Assembly: GCA_002412425.1 (NCBI GenBank)
Contig: DHVB01000049.1
Location: 51,786 to 115,785 of the forward strand
Direction: 5' to 3'
Source: Bacteroidales bacterium UBA5219
GTDB lineage: Bacteria > Bacteroidota > Bacteroidia > Bacteroidales > ML635J-15
DNA: 64,000 bases
Shown here one piece after another: positions 50,755 through 60,086 of this stretch. Position numbers and translations under genes: made by a program. Each line of letters begins with the position of its first letter. Position 1 is the first letter of the stretch. Below the pieces are notes generated by a model. It searched no databases and was not told where the DNA came from. It worked only from the letters and a program-made list of their open reading frames with translations.

Positions 50755-53700
50755 ATGCAAAATCTTAACAAACCAAACTACATTTTTGAAGTTAGCTGGG
50801 AAGTATGTAATAAAGTTGGCGGTATTCATACCGTAATTTCAACTAAAGCTCTTGAATTATCAAAAAATTGTGACCACCACATTCTTATTGGTCCTAGCAT
50901 TTGGAGAGAAACAAAAGAGCATCCCGAATTTATTGAAGACAACTCCTTATTTGCGGATTGGAAACATCATTTAGAGTCAAAAAACACACATATTCATATT
51001 GGCTATTGGAATATTCCAGGAAAACCAAAGGTGTTTTTAATTGATTTTTCAAAATATATTAGCGAAAAAGATAGCATACTTGCAAAATTTTGGGAAGACT
51101 ATAGATTAGACTCCTTAGCCGGACAGTGGGATTATATTGAACCTGCTTTATTTGGATATGCATCTGCCAAAATAATAGAAAGTTTTGTAAACTTTTACTT
51201 GTCTGTACACGACAAAATAGTCGCACATTTCCACGAATGGATGACCGGTACAGGAATTTTATATTTAAAATCGCAAATGCCACAAATAGCAACTGCTTTT
51301 ACTACTCACGCAACTGCAATAGGGCGTAGCATTGCCGGCAACGGATTACCACTTTACAAAAATCTTTCTAATTATAACGGCGACATCTTAGCTAGTGAGT
51401 TTAATATAGTTTCTAAACAAAGTCTCGAAAAACTAAGTGCTCACAACGCTGATGTGTTTACAACCGTTAGCGAAATTACCGCCCAAGAATGTAGCCAACT
51501 TTTAAGCAAAGATGTTGATTTTGTTACGCCAAATGGTTTCGAAAATAATTTTGTGCCTCAACCAGCAGAATATAGCGAAAAAAGAAAAACTGCTCGCAAA
51601 AAAATTATTGAAGTTGCCCAAGCTTTGATGAATTATAAATATGAAAAAGAACCTGTAATTGTAGCAACTTCAGGACGTTACGAGTTTTCAAACAAAGGTT
51701 ATGATTTGTTTATAAATGCCTTGGCTGAATTAAATAAAAACACAAATTTAAAAGAAGAAGTTTTAGCATTAATTTTAGTTCCAGCAAATAACTATGGAGC
51801 TGTAAATCAGCTATATAATATTTTAAACAATGTTGAGGGCGACACCAATATTGTAAATAATTTTTTAACTCATAATATTCACGATATTGAATTTGACCCA
51901 ATTTCAAAAAGAATTTGCGAAAAACAATTATTCAACAAAGCTGAAAATAAAGTAAAAGTAATTTTTGTACCTACATATTTGAATGGAGATGACGGAATAT
52001 TTGATATTAAATATTACGATTTATTACCAGGCTTAGATTTAACTGCTTTTGTTTCTTATTATGAGCCTTGGGGTTACACTCCATTAGAATCTGTAGCTTT
52101 TGGAATTCCCACAATAACAACAAGTTTAGCAGGATTTGGAAAATGGATGCAAGGAGTTTTAGATGAAAATGATAAAAGTGTTAAGGTTATTAACAGAACC
52201 GACGACAATGCAGATGAAGTTGTTGCAGAAATAATTAATTATTTCAATTTTTATTTAGCTCTAAATCAAAAAGAAAGAGAAAATTTATCTAAATCTGCAT
52301 TTGCTGCTTCTGACAATGCTTTGTGGACTAATTTAATTAAAGAATATGAAAAAGCATATAGCTTTGCTTTAGAAAAAGTTAATGACCGTCAAGACGAATT
52401 TGTTAAACAAATTCCAAGCAGACCAATAAGCGAAACCTATGATAAGGAATCACACTCTCCTCAGTGGAGAAAACTTGAAGTAAAAACTCATGTAACCGAC
52501 AGATTTAATGCTCTTATTGCTATTTCTTTAAATTTATGGTGGACATGGAACAAACCAGCTAGAACTATGTTCAAATATATAGATCCTGAACTATGGATAG
52601 AACATGCGAAAAATCCTGTTACATTCTTAGAAAACGTCTCTATTTCAAGATTACAAGAATTAGAAAACGATAAATATTTCACTAATTTATACGATTCGGT
52701 TTGCAAAGAATTTTACGAATATATTGCTAAGAAAAAAGAGAAAAAAGCTCCAAAAATAGCATACTTTAGCATGGAATATGGATTTGACGATAATTTAAAA
52801 ATATTTTCTGGAGGTTTAGGAATTTTAGCTGGCGACTTTTTAAAAGAAGCTAGCGATACAAATACTGATTTAGTTGGAATTGGACTGCTTTACAGATATG
52901 GATATTTTAAGCAAAAAATTACTTCCATTGGAGAACAAAATGCAGAATATATCCCACAAAATTTTGACAAAATGCCAATCCAACCTGTTCGTGATGATAA
53001 AAACGAGCAAATGAAAATTATGGTTTATTTCCCAGGTAGAAATGTATATGCAAAAATTTGGAAAGCCAATATAGGAAGAATTCCGCTATACCTTTTAGAT
53101 ACTGATGTGGAAGAAAATCAAGAACAAGACAAATATATTACATCTCGTTTATACGGTGGCGATATAGAATTTAGATTTAAACAAGAAATGATATTGGGAG
53201 TTGGAGGTATCAGAGCTTTACAGGCTTTAAATATATACCCTGACGTATATCATTGCAACGAAGGACACGCAGCTTTCATAGGATTAGAAAGACTTAGAAT
53301 TTTAAGAACAAGACGCAATTTAAAATTTGAAGAAGCATTAGAAATAATAAGAGCTTCTACCCTATTTACCACCCACACTCCTGTTCCTGCTGGTCACGAC
53401 ACTTTCGATGAAAATTTAATGAGAACTTATATGTCTCACTATCCAGAAAGACTAAAAATTACTTGGGATGAAATGATGAGACTTGGAATGTTAAATAAAG
53501 GCGATAAATTCTCAATGTCGTATTTAGCTGCTAATGTGTCTCAAGAAATAAATGGCGTTTCTATGTTGCATGGACAAGTTTCCAAAGAAATGTTTAAAGA
53601 TTTATGGAAAGGTTATTTCGCAGAAGAAAATCATGTTGGATATGTTACAAATGGCGTTCATTACCACACATGGACAGCTTCGGCATGGCAAAATTTATAT

Positions 53701-54984
53701 TTAACAACTTTTGGAAAAGAATTTTTAAACGACTTATCTAATCAAAAATATTGGAGTAAAATTCAAGATGTTGATGATGAAATAATTTGGGATATTCGCC
53801 AAAAACAAAGAGCAAAACTTGTAAATTTTGTTAAAGATAAAGTTAGACGAAATTGGATAAGACGCTATGAAGACCCAAAAAACTTAGTTGCAGTTACAGA
53901 AAAAATTAATGAAAATGTACTAACAATTGGTTTTGCTCGTAGATTTGCAACCTACAAAAGAGGAGATTTACTTTTGAAAAATCCTGAAAGATTAGCAAGA
54001 ATTTTAAACAATCCTGAAAAACCTGTTCAAATTTTATTTGCAGGAAAAGCACACCCAAACGACAAAGCTGGTCAAGATTTAATTAAAAAGATTGTTCAAA
54101 TATCAAAACAACCAGAATTTTTAGGTAAAATAATTTTTGTTGAAGATTATGACATTAATTTAGCAAAACATTTAGTACAAGGAGTTGACATTTGGCTAAA
54201 CACACCAACTCGTCCTCAAGAAGCAAGCGGAACAAGCGGAATGAAAGCTGTTATGAATGGAGCTTTGCATTTCTCTGTATTAGATGGCTGGTGGGTAGAA
54301 GGATATAAAGAAGGTGCTGGTTGGGCTTTACCTGAAAAAAGAACCTATCAAGACCAAGAGTTGCAAAATGAATTGGACACACAAACAATTTACTCTCTAT
54401 TAGAAAATGAAATTGTTCCATTATTTTATAAAAGAGACGAAAAAGGCATTCCTCACGATTGGATAAAATTTATTAAAAATTCTATCGCCACAATTGCTCC
54501 ACAGTTCACAACCAAACGAATGATAGATGACTATTTTGATAAATATTACAACAAGCTATATCAACGTAGCGAGTTGATGAAACCAAACCTTTACGAAATG
54601 GCATCTAAAATTGCAGATTGGAAAAAAAGCGTAAAAAGAGGTTGGAATGATTTAGAAATTGTAAGTGTGAAATTTCCTGATTTTGATAAACATCCTCTAA
54701 GCGTTAACGAAAACTTTACTGGCGAAATTGAAATAAATTTAAAAGGTCTTAGCTCAGACGATATTGGAGTTGAGGTTATTGTTACCGATGCTACAACCAA
54801 TGGCTTTACAAAAATTTATGCTATTCATCAAGCAGAATTAGTAGAAGTGAAAAATAAAATTGCAAGATATATTGTCAATTCAGCACCCAAAAAACCTGGA
54901 TTTTACAATTATGCAATTAGAGTTTATGCTAAAAACGATTTATTGCCATATAAACAAGATTCTGGCTTAGTGCTTTGGGCATAA
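50755..54984 (+). CDS. Glycogen synthase (GT3 type) fused to alpha-glucan phosphorylase (GT35)
   Basis: A 1409-residue cytoplasmic fusion. Residues 1-560 resemble the eukaryote-like GT3 glycogen synthase: SWEVCNKVGGIHTVIS at the N terminus, FTTHATAIGRSIAG, TVSEITAQE, VTPNGF, and the nucleotide-sugar site YYEPWGYTPLESVAFGIPTITTS. After a linker, residues 575-670 form the DUF3417 lead domain (LNLWWTWNKPARTMF). Residues 680-1300 form a GT35 phosphorylase with AYFSMEYGFDDNLKIFSGGLGILAGD and the pyridoxal-phosphate lysine Lys1164 in SGTSGMKAVMNG. The C-terminal 100 residues are beta-rich. The fusion pairs glucan synthesis with breakdown in one chain. The family calls are firm; GT3 donor choice (UDP-glucose) is inferred. 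Confidence 0.92.
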   Translation: MQNLNKPNYIFEVSWEVCNKVGGIHTVISTKALELSKNCDHHILIGPSIWRETKEHPEFIEDNSLFADWKHHLESKNTHIHIGYWNIPGKPKVFLIDFSKYISEKDSILAKFWEDYRLDSLAGQWDYIEPALFGYASAKIIESFVNFYLSVHDKIVAHFHEWMTGTGILYLKSQMPQIATAFTTHATAIGRSIAGNGLPLYKNLSNYNGDILASEFNIVSKQSLEKLSAHNADVFTTVSEITAQECSQLLSKDVDFVTPNGFENNFVPQPAEYSEKRKTARKKIIEVAQALMNYKYEKEPVIVATSGRYEFSNKGYDLFINALAELNKNTNLKEEVLALILVPANNYGAVNQLYNILNNVEGDTNIVNNFLTHNIHDIEFDPISKRICEKQLFNKAENKVKVIFVPTYLNGDDGIFDIKYYDLLPGLDLTAFVSYYEPWGYTPLESVAFGIPTITTSLAGFGKWMQGVLDENDKSVKVINRTDDNADEVVAEIINYFNFYLALNQKERENLSKSAFAASDNALWTNLIKEYEKAYSFALEKVNDRQDEFVKQIPSRPISETYDKESHSPQWRKLEVKTHVTDRFNALIAISLNLWWTWNKPARTMFKYIDPELWIEHAKNPVTFLENVSISRLQELENDKYFTNLYDSVCKEFYEYIAKKKEKKAPKIAYFSMEYGFDDNLKIFSGGLGILAGDFLKEASDTNTDLVGIGLLYRYGYFKQKITSIGEQNAEYIPQNFDKMPIQPVRDDKNEQMKIMVYFPGRNVYAKIWKANIGRIPLYLLDTDVEENQEQDKYITSRLYGGDIEFRFKQEMILGVGGIRALQALNIYPDVYHCNEGHAAFIGLERLRILRTRRNLKFEEALEIIRASTLFTTHTPVPAGHDTFDENLMRTYMSHYPERLKITWDEMMRLGMLNKGDKFSMSYLAANVSQEINGVSMLHGQVSKEMFKDLWKGYFAEENHVGYVTNGVHYHTWTASAWQNLYLTTFGKEFLNDLSNQKYWSKIQDVDDEIIWDIRQKQRAKLVNFVKDKVRRNWIRRYEDPKNLVAVTEKINENVLTIGFARRFATYKRGDLLLKNPERLARILNNPEKPVQILFAGKAHPNDKAGQDLIKKIVQISKQPEFLGKIIFVEDYDINLAKHLVQGVDIWLNTPTRPQEASGTSGMKAVMNGALHFSVLDGWWVEGYKEGAGWALPEKRTYQDQELQNELDTQTIYSLLENEIVPLFYKRDEKGIPHDWIKFIKNSIATIAPQFTTKRMIDDYFDKYYNKLYQRSELMKPNLYEMASKIADWKKSVKRGWNDLEIVSVKFPDFDKHPLSVNENFTGEIEINLKGLSSDDIGVEVIVTDATTNGFTKIYAIHQAELVEVKNKIARYIVNSAPKKPGFYNYAIRVYAKNDLLPYKQDSGLVLWA

Positions 54985-55216
54985 GTTTTAACACTTCTGA
55001 AACACCTTGAAAACTTGCTGGTTTAACAAATCCGAGCGAGCGTCATGGGTGTTGAAGCGAGCAGAGTGAGCAAAGCGAAGTCTGCGAAGCAAACCCAAGC
55101 GAGCAAAGCGAGCAAATAATTCTTAATTATCGGGTGTTGAGCGAAGCCGAGACACAATTCTTAATTCTTAATTCATCTTCATACTCAACACTAAAAACTC
55201 TTTTAACTTTCAACTG
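54985..55216. repeat. Composite repeat region between two converging genes, including CAGTTAAAAG-family copy E
   Basis: Starting at the folP side (55216, minus strand) it reads CAGTTGAAAGTTAAAAGAG and matches the left arm of copy B at 32 of 34 positions. It then has two AATTCTTAATT runs, an imperfect hairpin with ends GTGT and ACAC (55134-55155), and a GC-rich block (55030-55115) made of repeated GCGAGCAAA-like units. The phosphorylase end reads TTTTAACACTTC, a string also present in copy A. No independent gene is visible. Confidence 0.7.
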
Positions 55217-56041
55217 TTTTTTTGTATTGCAATAAAGTTTTACCACTTCCTTAGCTTCTTTAACATCGTGAACTCTTAAAATATGAGAGCCTTTCATTAG
55301 AGCTATTGTATTTAAAACTGTAGTGCCATTTAATGCTTCTAAAGGAGTAATTCCTAAAGTTTTCCAAATCATTGTTTTTCGTGAAAGTCCAGCTAAAATA
55401 GGAAGTTCAAACACTTTAAATCTTTCTAAATTATTTAAAAGTTCAAAATTTTGTGCTACGGTTTTTGCAAATCCAAATCCTGGGTCAACAATTATATCAT
55501 TAACGCCCATAGAATTTAGTTGTGCAATTTTTTCTGAAAAGTAAAAAATAATATCTTCGATAAAATTTTCATAATCAGTTTTTTCTTGCATGTTTTCTGG
55601 TGTGCCGCGCATGTGCATAAGAATATATGGAACATCTAAGTCGGCAACAGTTTCAAACATTTTTTTATCAAATTCGCCACCGCTAATATCGTTTATTATG
55701 TCTATTCCAAAATCTTTTACTGCTCGTTTTGAAGTTTCGGCATACACTGTGTCAAGCGAAAAAATAATATTAGAATATTTTTTATTAACTAAATTTAAAA
55801 CTGGTTCCAAAAGTTGCCATTCATCTTCTTGTTTTAAAATAGTTAAACCTGGACGAGTAGAAACTGCTCCAATATCAATCATATCAGCACCATCTGCGAG
55901 CAATTTTTCAATACGTTTGTCGGCATCTTCAACTTGAGGAAAAATACTTCCACTATAAAAAGAATCTTTACTAAGATTTAAAATCCCCATCACTAAAGGC
56001 GTATCAACACTTAACAATTCAGATTTTACTTTTATAAACAT
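55127..56041 (-). CDS. folP: Dihydropteroate synthase with a repeat-encoded C-terminal extension
   Basis: A 304-residue folate enzyme that joins dihydropterin pyrophosphate and p-aminobenzoate. Conserved blocks are MGILNLSKDSF (residues 19-29), MIDIGAVSTRPG, SLDTVYAETSKRAV, DIINDISGG, ILMHMRGTPENMQ, DIIVDPGFGFAKT, and LAGLSRKTMIW. The normal end is near residue 275 (EVVKLYCNTKK). The remaining 28 or so residues (QLKVKRVFSVEYEDE and on) are translated from repeat copy E, so the reading frame stops inside the repeat. The catalytic part is complete. Confidence 0.93.
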   Translation of the reverse strand: MFIKVKSELLSVDTPLVMGILNLSKDSFYSGSIFPQVEDADKRIEKLLADGADMIDIGAVSTRPGLTILKQEDEWQLLEPVLNLVNKKYSNIIFSLDTVYAETSKRAVKDFGIDIINDISGGEFDKKMFETVADLDVPYILMHMRGTPENMQEKTDYENFIEDIIFYFSEKIAQLNSMGVNDIIVDPGFGFAKTVAQNFELLNNLERFKVFELPILAGLSRKTMIWKTLGITPLEALNGTTVLNTIALMKGSHILRVHDVKEAKEVVKLYCNTKKQLKVKRVFSVEYEDELRIKNCVSASLNTR

Positions 56042-56064
56042 AATATCTAATTTTAAAATTTAAG

Positions 56065-56072
56065 CAAAAATA
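56065..56072 (-). promoter_or_regulatory. -7 box upstream of folP
   Basis: TATTTTTG on the minus strand, exact consensus, 23 bases before the ATG at 56041. Confidence 0.45.
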
Positions 56073-56198
56073 CATTTTTTAAAACTTATAGAATATGATT
56101 TATCAAAACCTATTCTATGCTTTTAAGCACTTCGCAAATTATTAATGAATTATTAATAAAATATTCTCCAAAAGCTATGAGGGTTTTAGAAAATTTTG

Positions 56199-56206
56199 TA
56201 TTTTTG
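56199..56206 (+). promoter_or_regulatory. -7 box upstream of the tmk operon
   Basis: TATTTTTG, exact consensus. It overlaps the in-frame TTG at 56196, which rules that start out and supports ATG at 56232. Confidence 0.55.
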
Positions 56207-56231
56207 TGATTGTTCGTTAAAAAAATATATA

Positions 56232-56921
56232 ATGGCTTTTTTTGTTATTGAAGGTTTAGATGGTGCTGGAAAGTCAACTCAGTTAGAGCTTTTAAAAGAC
56301 CATTTTGCAAATATTGGTAAAAAAACCGAATATATACATTTTCCTACAACCGACTCTCCTATTTTTGGAGATTTAGTGTCTCGATTTTTACGCGGAGAAT
56401 TTGGCGGAATTAAAGATGTAAACCCATATTTAGTAGCTTTATTATTTGCTGGCGACAGATACAATCTTAAAAACAAAATCAACTCTTGGTTAGAGGAAGG
56501 AAAAATTGTTATTAATGATAGATATGTTTTTTCTAATATTGGTTTTCAATGTGCTAAAATGAATAACGAAAAAGAAGCCTACGAACTTTTTGATTGGATA
56601 TTTAACTTAGAGTTTGAGTATTTTAAAATTCCAAAACCTGATTTAAGTATTTTCTTAGATGTACCGTTTTCATTTACCGAAAACAAGCTAAAACAAACTC
56701 GCGAAGGGAAAGACAGAGAATATTTACAAGGAAAAAAAGATATTCACGAAGAAGATTTAAGTTTTCAAAAATCTGTTAGAAAAACTTATTTGCGAGCAAT
56801 AGAAAAATATCCAAACTTAATAATAAGAATAGATTGCTCTGATGAGAATGGACATATTTTAAGTCCTGAGAGTATTTCAAAATTGATAATAAAAGAAATT
56901 GAAAAACGTTTTACTTTTTAA
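56232..56921 (+). CDS. tmk: Thymidylate kinase
   Basis: A 229-residue kinase that phosphorylates dTMP. The P-loop is GLDGAGKST at residues 8-16. The conserved DR motif appears as NDRYVFSNIGFQ, where most Tmk proteins have DRY and SS.AYQ. PDLSIFLDVPF is the following strand, and the lid region is TREGKDREYLQGKKDIHE. It is slightly longer than E. coli Tmk (213). First gene of a five-gene plus-strand operon with 2-18 bp gaps or overlap. Confidence 0.93.
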   Translation: MAFFVIEGLDGAGKSTQLELLKDHFANIGKKTEYIHFPTTDSPIFGDLVSRFLRGEFGGIKDVNPYLVALLFAGDRYNLKNKINSWLEEGKIVINDRYVFSNIGFQCAKMNNEKEAYELFDWIFNLEFEYFKIPKPDLSIFLDVPFSFTENKLKQTREGKDREYLQGKKDIHEEDLSFQKSVRKTYLRAIEKYPNLIIRIDCSDENGHILSPESISKLIIKEIEKRFTF

Positions 56922-56932
56922 AAATAATTATT

Positions 56933-58477
56933 ATGAAATTCTTGAGAAATTTTAGTCGTTTATTTACAGGTATAATCTTTATTTTTTCTGGATTTGTAAA
57001 AGTAATAGACCCTCTTGGTTCTGCATACAAATTTACAGATTATTTTGTTGCAATGCACCTTGACTTCTTAAACGAAGGAGCATTAGTTTTTGCAATTTTA
57101 ATGTCTATTGCTGAATTAATAATTGGTATTGCACTTGTTTTTAATTTATTACCAAAAATTGCTGCTTGGTTACTACTGCTTTTTATGGCGTTTTTTACTC
57201 CATTAACACTTTGGTTAGCCGTTGCCGACCCAGTTAGCGACTGCGGTTGCTTTGGAGATGCAATTATTTTAACCAATTGGCAAACTTTTTATAAAAATTT
57301 AGTAATTCTGGCATTTACAATAATTGTATTCTGGCAAAGAAAGTTATTTAAACCCGCGTATAACTTATTCAACCAATGGGCATTAACAATAGCTTTCACA
57401 ATTGCTTCGTTTGTACTAACATTATACTGCTTATACAATTTACCAATAGTTGATTTTAGACCTTATCACATTGGAGCTAATATTCAAGAAGGAATGCAAA
57501 TTCCAGAAGAAGAAAAAGAAAATGTTGACATTTACGAAAGTGTTTTTATTTACGAGAAAAATGGTGAACAAAAAGAATATAGCGAAACTGAATTACCAGA
57601 TTCAACATGGACTTTTGTAAACGCCGACCATAAACTAGTGAAAAAAGGTTACGAACCTCCTATTCACGATTTTACTATTGAACCAATTTTTGTTCCTGGC
57701 TATAGCCCTGAACCAGAAAATAAATATGTAAATCCTTGGGATTTAGAATTTGAGTTTACAAAAGATGGCGAAACTATTACTTGCGATTTAGATAGTTTAC
57801 CAGACCAATCTTGGAATTTTAAAAAAATAATTTACAACACAAAACTTAATCCTGACAATTTAAAACTATATTTCTTAAATGAAGAAGGTGAAGAAATTAT
57901 TGCCAACATAAAAGATTTGCCAGACAACAACTCTATATTCCTTGATGCAGAATATATTGATACAGAAAACGAAAACTTTTTATTAAAATATGGCGAAGAC
58001 ATTACCAATCAAGTACTTGAAGATGAATCATATGCGTTTTTTGCTATTATGACATTACTTGACGAGGTTAATGAAAAACATTTAGATAAAGTTGCACAAA
58101 TTTCAGAATTTTGTAAAAACAACAATTACAAATTTTATTGCATAACAGCTTCAAACTTAGAAGAAGTTTCAGCATTTATAAATTATCACAAACCAAATTA
58201 CCAATTTTACAATATGGATCCAATAACCCTAAAAACTATTGTAAGATCAAATCCTGGATTAGTTTTAGTGAAAAAAGGAACTGTACTAAACAAATGGGCG
58301 GCAAAAAACATTCCTGCTCCTGAACAATTACACAACGACCTAACTGCAAATTCAATAACAAAACATCAAAAAGCTAAAAACAAGTATATTTATCTAACTT
58401 ATATTTTTGGTACTTTGTTATTTATGAGTTTATTTCATGGATTTTATAAGTACTTAAAAACAAATAGATATATATAA
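56933..58477 (+). CDS. BT_3928-type DoxX/MauE-like membrane protein with internal repeats
   Basis: A 514-residue protein. The N-terminal part (about 1-165) has four helices of the DoxX/MauE type, with the characteristic CGCFGDAIILTNWQTFYKN motif near residue 103. This matches the BT_3928 family of Bacteroidota. From about 200 to 345 the chain shows three repeats with the core GExxxxxxxxLPDxxWxF (ELPDSTWTF, SLPDQSWNF, DLPDNNSIF). A thioredoxin-like stretch follows (about 350-475, YAFFAIMTLLDEV) without a CxxC pair. A final membrane helix ends the protein. The role may involve disulfide or quinone chemistry in the membrane; that is inference. Confidence 0.78.
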   Translation: MKFLRNFSRLFTGIIFIFSGFVKVIDPLGSAYKFTDYFVAMHLDFLNEGALVFAILMSIAELIIGIALVFNLLPKIAAWLLLLFMAFFTPLTLWLAVADPVSDCGCFGDAIILTNWQTFYKNLVILAFTIIVFWQRKLFKPAYNLFNQWALTIAFTIASFVLTLYCLYNLPIVDFRPYHIGANIQEGMQIPEEEKENVDIYESVFIYEKNGEQKEYSETELPDSTWTFVNADHKLVKKGYEPPIHDFTIEPIFVPGYSPEPENKYVNPWDLEFEFTKDGETITCDLDSLPDQSWNFKKIIYNTKLNPDNLKLYFLNEEGEEIIANIKDLPDNNSIFLDAEYIDTENENFLLKYGEDITNQVLEDESYAFFAIMTLLDEVNEKHLDKVAQISEFCKNNNYKFYCITASNLEEVSAFINYHKPNYQFYNMDPITLKTIVRSNPGLVLVKKGTVLNKWAAKNIPAPEQLHNDLTANSITKHQKAKNKYIYLTYIFGTLLFMSLFHGFYKYLKTNRYI

Positions 58478-58495
58478 ACTAAAAAATATAATTTT

Positions 58496-59263
58496 ATGAG
58501 GAAAAAAATTGTAGCAGGAAATTGGAAAATGAATACTTTGCCAGCAGAAGGTGCTGAATTAGCAAAGACCATTTGTGAACATGTTAAAACTTTAAGTCAA
58601 GAAGAAAAATATAAAATAATTCTTGGAGTTCCATTCACACATATTGATAGAGTTGTTAATGCTATTGATTTAAAATTTGTAAAGGTTTCGGCTCAAGATT
58701 GTGCTATGTATGATTCAGGAGCTTATACTGGTGAAGTGTCTGCAAAAATGATAAAATCAATTAATTGCGAATATGCAATTATCGGACATAGCGAACGCCG
58801 TCAATATTTTGGAGATACTGATGAAGTGATTGCTAAAAAGTTAGAAATGTGCTATACCAGCGATTTATATCCTATTTTATGTTGTGGCGAAAAATTAGAA
58901 GAAAGAGAAAACAATTCACATTTCGAAGTTGTAGAAAAGCAAATTCTAAATGCTTTATCAAATGTTGATGCTGAAAAAATGCAAAAAACAATTATTGCTT
59001 ACGAACCAGTTTGGGCAATAGGTACAGGCAAAACTGCCAGTCCAGAACAAGCTCAAGAAATGCACGAATTTATTCGTAAAATACTTGCAAAAAAATACGG
59101 ACAAGAAATTGCAAACGACACATCTATACTTTATGGAGGTAGTGTAAATTCTAAAAATGCACAACAACTTTTCGACTGCAAAGATATTGACGGTGGTTTA
59201 GTTGGTGGTGCTTCGTTAAAACCAGATGAATTTATTGCAATAATAAATGCAATTAGAAAATGA
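58496..59263 (+). CDS. tpiA: Triosephosphate isomerase
   Basis: A 255-residue glycolytic enzyme. The opening is RKKIVAGNWKMNT (catalytic Asn and Lys). The electrophilic histidine is in AIIGHSERR, the catalytic glutamate in AYEPVWAIGTGKTA, and the phosphate loop in LYGGSVNSKN and GGLVGGASL. The stop codon overlaps the prmA start (ATGA). The BT_3928-type gene directly upstream is a recurring neighbour of tpiA in Bacteroidota. Confidence 0.97.
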   Translation: MRKKIVAGNWKMNTLPAEGAELAKTICEHVKTLSQEEKYKIILGVPFTHIDRVVNAIDLKFVKVSAQDCAMYDSGAYTGEVSAKMIKSINCEYAIIGHSERRQYFGDTDEVIAKKLEMCYTSDLYPILCCGEKLEERENNSHFEVVEKQILNALSNVDAEKMQKTIIAYEPVWAIGTGKTASPEQAQEMHEFIRKILAKKYGQEIANDTSILYGGSVNSKNAQQLFDCKDIDGGLVGGASLKPDEFIAIINAIRK

Positions 59264-60084
59264 ATTATATTGAAGTAAAGGTAAATTTTAATAAAGAACA
59301 AACCGAACTTAGCGAAATTTTAATTGCATTTTTAGCTGAACAAGGTTTTGAAAGTTTTTATGAAGAAAATGATTCCTTATTTGCATATATTGAGGAAGCT
59401 AATTATAATCTAAAAAATCTAGACGAATTACTCAAATCTTACAAAGTTTCTTATTCAACAAAAATTATTCCGCAACAAAACTGGAATGCTGAATGGGAAA
59501 AAAACTTTGAACCCACAGTAGTAGAAGATTTGCTTAGTATTAAAGCACCATTTCACGACATGGATTTTAATACAAAATACAATATTATTATCGAACCCAA
59601 AATGTCGTTTGGTACAGGACATCATGCCACAACTTGGATGATGTGTAAACTTATTGGCGAATACGATTTTGAAAATAAAGATGTGTTAGATTATGGTTGC
59701 GGAACAGGTATTTTAGCAATATTTGCAGCTCTTTTAAAAGCAAAAGATATTTATGCCATAGATATTGACGAATGGGCTTATGAAAATACAATAGAAAATG
59801 CAAATAGAAATAATACTCCGCAAATAAAAGCTATACAAGGCGATATAAATTCAATTCCTGATAAAACTTTTGATTTTATATTTGCAAATATAAATCTCAA
59901 TGTTTTAAAAAAAGATATACCAACTTTGGCAAAACATTTGAACAATGGTGGAAAAATCTTTTTTAGTGGATTTTTAAACAACGAATTAGTACAAATACAA
60001 AAAGTTTGCTCAGAAAATAATTTGTCTTTTAATAAAGCAATACAAAAAGACAATTGGACTGCATGTGTTTTTAATAAAATTTAA
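59260..60084 (+). CDS. prmA: Ribosomal protein L11 methyltransferase
   Basis: A 274-residue SAM-dependent methyltransferase. The N-terminal substrate-recognition domain (about 1-90) is followed by the PrmA signatures KMSFGTGHHATTWMM, VLDYGCGTGILAIFAALL and DIDEWAYENTIENANRN, and by FDFIFANINLNVL, which contains the NxN motif. It trimethylates ribosomal protein L11. It overlaps tpiA by 4 bp and is followed 2 bp later by the giant protein gene. Confidence 0.95.
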   Translation: MNYIEVKVNFNKEQTELSEILIAFLAEQGFESFYEENDSLFAYIEEANYNLKNLDELLKSYKVSYSTKIIPQQNWNAEWEKNFEPTVVEDLLSIKAPFHDMDFNTKYNIIIEPKMSFGTGHHATTWMMCKLIGEYDFENKDVLDYGCGTGILAIFAALLKAKDIYAIDIDEWAYENTIENANRNNTPQIKAIQGDINSIPDKTFDFIFANINLNVLKKDIPTLAKHLNNGGKIFFSGFLNNELVQIQKVCSENNLSFNKAIQKDNWTACVFNKI

Positions 60085-60086
60085 TT

